A stretch of DNA of 64,000 nucleotides from Pachypanchax playfairii (taxonomy: Eukaryota; Chordata; Actinopteri; Cyprinodontiformes; Aplocheilidae), in contig SSNP01000041.1 in assembly GCA_006937955.1 (NCBI GenBank), positions 1,771,887 to 1,835,886 of the forward strand. Direction: 5' to 3'. The notes under the pieces were generated by a model, which worked only from the letters and a program-made list of their open reading frames with translations, was not told where the DNA came from and ran no database searches. Below, in pieces: positions 59,456-64,000 of the stretch. Within the stretch, counting starts at the first letter, position 1. Each line of letters starts with the position of its first letter. The translations under genes were made by a program, and so were the position numbers.

Positions 59456-61495
59456 ATTACCACCTGTGAGTCTGTTGTGCATTTGAGTCCAGCTACAAAA
59501 CCTGCTCATTACAGGTCTGTCTGGTTATCAGTCCCACTGAATGTGGACTCAGTTCTGATCAGTGGTGGACTGTTTCTCATCAAAATATTGTAGTAAGAGT
59601 CTTTTTCGTCAAACTGCTGGTTGATGCCACTGAAGTTAATTTGTAAAAAATGTATAAAGACTCTGTTCAGTGTGACACGAGCCATTAGAGAAAGTTCATG
59701 CTACTGCATTAATTAACCCAACATGGTTTCAGCATTAGAGGCTCGGGCTGGAGTAACACAGAGTCCTGAGCTGCTTCAGTGAACACATGAACAAATCAAA
59801 ACTTGGTTTCACTGCAGAATCACCTCAGTGTTCATCACCATCTTCTTCAGCAACAACAACCCTGTCTGTCCTTCAGACACTCAAACAAGAATCGAAATAC
59901 AGAATTCTGTCACTCCAACAGGATGATGGAGCAGAACACAAAAACATCAAATAAACCGATCCACCAATCAGTTTTAAGCAAATCTGCAATATTCACTGTG
60001 AACAGAATGCAACTTTAATGGTATCTAAAGGTAGCTCTGTCAGTGAGAGTGGGAGAAATGTAGGATTGTTGACTGGAGAACAGCCTCCAGTCTGCAGGGT
60101 TCTGCATGGAACATTGCATGTTTAATCAAACTCATGAATGTTATAATGGGTTGTTTGAAGCAAGACCCAGGTGCAGGTAAAACTCAGGAACATGGCGTTA
60201 AATATAAAATAAAATACTTTTAATAACAGAGGATAACTTATACAGGGTACTGGGGTACACAAATGAAAATTAAAAAGAATGTGGAACTAAAAGGACAACC
60301 CGAGAACACAAGCAGAACAGTCAGTCAGTCATTACCTGCTAGTTCCTGTTCAGGGTCATACACCTGGACAGGTTGCCAGTCCATCGCAAGAGGACTGGCA
60401 AGGAGAACAGGAGAAAGCAACTACTGCTGGCCGGCGTTTAGAATGCTACGACACATGAAACCAAAACAATTAAAATAAATAAACATATAAATTGTATAAA
60501 TGTAACTTACCCATGAAGTTTCCATTGAAACAAAGGTGCAAAGGTGTGCGCATGCTTGCATTTTCTATCATTGCCAGGGTATCATGGAAGCAGAGGGGCG
60601 GAACTTAAAGGTGCAACACATTTTTCGCCTCAGTGGTGCCTTCTGAGAAAAAACTCCAGATTGCTGCTTAAATCTTCAAACTTCCCACAAACACAATGTT
60701 CCTGACCGTGGTTATCATCTGTTAGCATGATATTACATGACATCACTACAGGTCTTCAGTCCATCCATAATGAATAGAATTAACTGTTGTGTAGAAGTTG
60801 TTCTAGTTCAGTTGTCCCCAGACTTCAAGGTAGAGATGTAGAACAATACTTTATTATCTTCCAATGAAAAAAGTGAAGATGAATCTCAGCTGGTCTGATG
60901 AAGCTGACGTTGTTCTTTAGGTGAATCAGTCAGACCTGATCTCCAGGCTTCACTTGCTGCTGGCTGTTGTATAAACTGCAGGATTTCAGCTGATGGAGTA
61001 CACTGTGATGGCCAAATTAGTTTACCTTCAGGTAGCAGACAGGCATAAGATCAATAGCAATTAGATTCTTAATGTGTTTCACTTTGCACTAATATTTCAC
61101 AGGCTACTTTGTTGCTTGTGAACTGCCCAAGGTGAGGTTGTAAAGCTGAGGCTCTGAACTCATCTCCCTCCCAGCTGCGAGAGGAGAAGACAGATGGGGG
61201 AGGGGCATCAGATGTCAGTCAGCATCTGGTCACAGGTTGAGGAGGATTCAATCAGACCCAACTTTGTCTCCAGTTGCATTTCACATTGCCCTCTGGGACT
61301 GTTTTGATCCATTGTGTTATTTGCTTTGATTCATTTCATTAAAGTCAGCTGCTAGTCAGATTTGTAGATGGGCAATGCTGTCACAGATGCTGTGACATGC
61401 CATGCATGATTACTGATCCACTACAAGTCACATGATGAGTGGGCAGACCCCCCCGCATCCTCACATTGCTGTTGCAGAATAAAGTTTAAAACTTT
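59456..61495. other. No gene recognised; dispersed repeat fragment near 60345
   Basis: Short open frames only. Positions 60345-60400 carry ACCTGGACAGGTTGCCAGTC, the reverse complement of a common fish repeat motif also seen at 3005. Confidence 0.45.
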
Positions 61496-61499
61496 ACTT

Positions 61500-61629
61500 T
61501 TAACGTATGAAGCCTTGAACAACCAGGATCCATCTTATATTAAAGATTTTATTGTTCCAGATGTTCCTAACAGAACACTTCTCTCTCAGACTGCAGGTCT
61601 GCTTCTGCTTCCAAGAGTTTCTAAAATCC
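61500..61629 (+). pseudogene. LINE C-terminal coding fragment
   Basis: Reads NNQDPSYIKDFIVPDVPNRT and LLSQTAGLLLLPRVSKIQ, a block found near the C-terminus of fish LINE reverse transcriptases. It runs directly, in frame, into the minisatellite. Confidence 0.6.
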
Positions 61630-62277
61630 AGCTGTGTTTGAGCGGAGGTTGTAGCCAGCTGTGTTTGAGCGGAGGTTGTAGCCAGCTGTGTTTGGGCGGA
61701 GCTTGTAGCCAGCTGTGTTTGGGCGGAGCTTGTAGCTAGCTGTGTTTGGGCGGAGCTTGTAGCTAGCTGTGTTTGCAGGGAGGTCGTAGCCAGCTGTGTG
61801 CGCGCGGAGCGCGTAGCCAGCTGTGTTTGCAGGGAGCTCGTAGCCAGCTGTGTTTGCATGGAGGTCGTAGCCAGCTGTGTGTGCGCGGAGCGTGTAGCCA
61901 GCTGTGTTTGCAGGGAGCTTGTAGCCAGCTGTGTTTGCGTGGAGGTTGTAGCCAGCTGTGTTTGAGCGGAGCGTGTAGCCAGCTGTGTTTGCAGGGAGCT
62001 TGTAGCCAGCTGTGTTTGAGCGGAGCGTGTAGCCAGCTGTGTTTGCAGGGAGCTTGTAGCCAGCTGTGTGCGCGCGGAGCGTGTAGCCAGCTGTGTGCGC
62101 GCGGAGCGTGTAGCCAGCTGTGTTTGCAGGGAGCTCGTAGCCAGCTGTGTTTGCAGGGAGGTCGTAGCCAGCTGTGTTTGCGCGGAGCGTGTAGCCAGCT
62201 GTGTTTGGGCGGAGGTTGTTGCCAGCTGTGTTTGCGCGGAGCGTGTAGCCAGCTGTGTATGGGTGGAGCTTGTAGCC
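61630..62277. repeat. Minisatellite, 24 copies of a 27-bp unit
   Basis: Exactly 24 units of 27 bp (648 bases), each starting AGCTGTGT. Variation is confined to a central part (TTGAGCGGAG, TTGCAGGGAG, GCGCGCGGAG and similar) and to the G(C/G)TYGTAG spacer. Units 11-16 alternate two variants, a 54-bp higher-order period. Because 27 is a multiple of 3 and the unit has no stop in several frames, long open frames run through it on both strands (for example LATSSAQTQ repeats on minus). These are probably not genes. Confidence 0.9.
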
Positions 62278-62282
62278 AGCTG

Positions 62283-64000
62283 ACTGTAAATAATCATTAT
62301 CAGACTGTTCTAACACTGCTGATCAGAATCGGTTAGACAGTATCTGTGATCAATTAGTCCCTTAAATGTTACATTTGAATAAATAAAACATAAACCTTTC
62401 TATTGGTCTTAGGTTTTAATTTGATGTTTTCTTGGAAACAGACAAATGTAAGAGATGGATACATTAACAAATTGCATCCTGTTGTCAATCTCTTTATATT
62501 CAGCAGCAGTTTCACATCATATTGTAGTGGATAATCAAACTATCTGCTACTTGGCTTCAATCTTCTCTTTACAAGTCAAAATAAGAAAGAAAGGAAGTGG
62601 ATTTTACAAAGGTTTAAATGATCCTTAAGAACAGAATACAAATATGTTTCTGACTGCCAGAGATGAAAATATAAACCAATGACCTGCTTCAGCATTAAAT
62701 AGTATTTTATTGGAGGGTGCTTCAATCAAATGAGCTCACGCAGAAAGAAATGGAACCATTTTATGCCAAAATAATAATAAACACTTGAGTGGCATCATCA
62801 AAATTTTCATTGGATGATTCTTAGAGCCTTAATACTGTTACTAACACACATGGTGTGCTGAGGCCCATTCACCCAGCTATGAATCAGGTTTTAACTGAAC
62901 TCATCTGATAATAACGGCATGTGCTCTGCAGGAAAAAACCTGTAACCAGGTGAGTGAGTCATCATGAGTCCGGTCCATCAACGTCCAGGTAAGTGATTGA
63001 TGATTTTAGCCCAAGGCTGGTTCAATACCATCTCATTAAATTTCCTGTAACATCCTGAATAATAAATAACTGAAACATGCTTGTTGTCTAGACTTACCAG
63101 AGAAACAGAAACTCAACAACTTCCTGTTTTGTTTGGAATAACTGACAAAAATATCCAAAAGGGTTACGTACCTGATGTGTTTATTCAAAAACAGTTAAAA
63201 TCTATTTGTAGGTGATTTTTGTTTCCTGTTTTCCTTGATTTTTGTTGCGTTGCTGTATTTTCTGTGTTCAGGTTTTTTATGTTGTTGCCTCACTTTCTTG
63301 GATTGTGTTTCTGTTTGTCTGAGTTTCCACTTGTGTCTTTAGTTTTTGATTTACATTTGTGTGTATATCCCATTTTTGGTGTCTGTTATTCCTGGTTTGC
63401 ATCATAGGCCCAGCTGGTCAGTAGTTCTCTCATCTGAGGTCAGGGACAACCTGCAGGCCATATATAATCCATGAAAAGCCATGAGATGCGGGTGACACTG
63501 TGAGGGGTGCTGTTTAGAGTAGCAAAGACCTGAAGCAGATCGTGGAGGGAGAGGAGTGCAAACCAAACTGTCAGTCAGACTGTGGGGTCAGATTAAAACA
63601 GCTGACCACCTTAAACATCATGTGATGTCATCTTTATCAAGCCGAACGTGGTTTTACTTGAGCTTTAACAAACCTCTACCTTATCTAGAATCTTGATATA
63701 AATCAACAGGTAAAGGAAGTAAACCAGATGAATTTGAATAATTCTATGCTCGGGGGGTTGGTGTCTGATCACTGGCGCCCCCTGCTGACCGGTTGATGGG
63801 ACTGATGATATCCTTCCTCACTGTTGATCAAAGTGATGATAGATTCTTTGGCAAAAGTTCCAGATTTTACAGGTTCAGCTTATAAAATGAGTCTTGATTT
63901 AAAGTTGGGGTGATGAACTAAAACCATCCTCAACCTTATACGAGTGTTTACATCAGTTTATCTTTATAAAACATGTCATGATTATTTTATATTTTTTAAA
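62283..64000. other. No gene recognised
   Basis: AT-rich. A weak candidate start exon (ATGAGTCCGGTCCATCAACG then CCAG/GTAAGTG, about 62964-62991) could belong to a gene to the right, but nothing downstream supports it. Confidence 0.4.

Noticed and set aside
61500..62316. Minus-strand frames of 265 and 231 codons with 9-residue repeats
   Set aside because: They follow from a stop-free 27-bp tandem repeat; equally long frames exist on the other strand, and there is no gene context.

Overview
The window is nuclear DNA from a ray-finned fish, most likely a percomorph teleost. It has split genes with GT-AG introns, a fish-type NLR gene (FISNA-NACHT-LRR-B30.2), tandem C2H2 zinc-finger (ZNF) genes of a teleost type, and dense fish transposons (hAT, Harbinger, Tc1, TTAA-flanked MITEs, LINE and SINE relics). 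I saw no bacterial-style genes, CRISPR arrays, rRNA genes or free-standing tRNA genes. All gene models were assembled by eye from open frames, splice signals and phase, without transcript data.

Layout. Positions 1-15,000 are a ZNF cluster: a five-finger gene on the minus strand (1219-2838), a head-to-head eight-finger gene on the plus strand (3352-7204), a ten-finger gene (12979-14399, 5' coding exon not found) and several fragments. An assembly gap of 10 N lies at 12833-12842. Positions 16,977-33,570 hold one complete NLR gene on the minus strand. Its ten coding exons (31293 down to 18211) join in phase into a 1101-residue open frame, and a probable non-coding first exon with an IRF/ISRE-like promoter lies at 33503-33568. 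Its introns are packed with nested repeats. Positions 33,570-43,250 contain no intact gene, only a ZNF pseudogene (37198-37568) and LINE relics. Positions 43,502-52,037 carry a complete four-exon pudp gene (pseudouridine-5'-phosphatase, HAD family, 231 residues). Positions 52,038-64,000 hold repeats, including a 24-copy, 27-bp minisatellite at 61630-62277.

Together: the ZNF genes probably encode nuclear DNA-binding proteins and the NLR gene a cytosolic innate-immune sensor. Co-clustering of NLR-B30.2 and ZNF genes is known from other teleosts (for example the long arm of zebrafish chromosome 4). pudp is an unrelated housekeeping gene. The most notable structural feature is the five-finger ZNF terminal exon, bracketed by matching transposon ends with TTAA on both sides, as if carried as cargo. 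Others are a ZNF gene whose stop codon comes from a hAT end, a LINE-SINE-MITE nest of three insertions inside the NLR gene, and the minisatellite starting inside a LINE coding relic.
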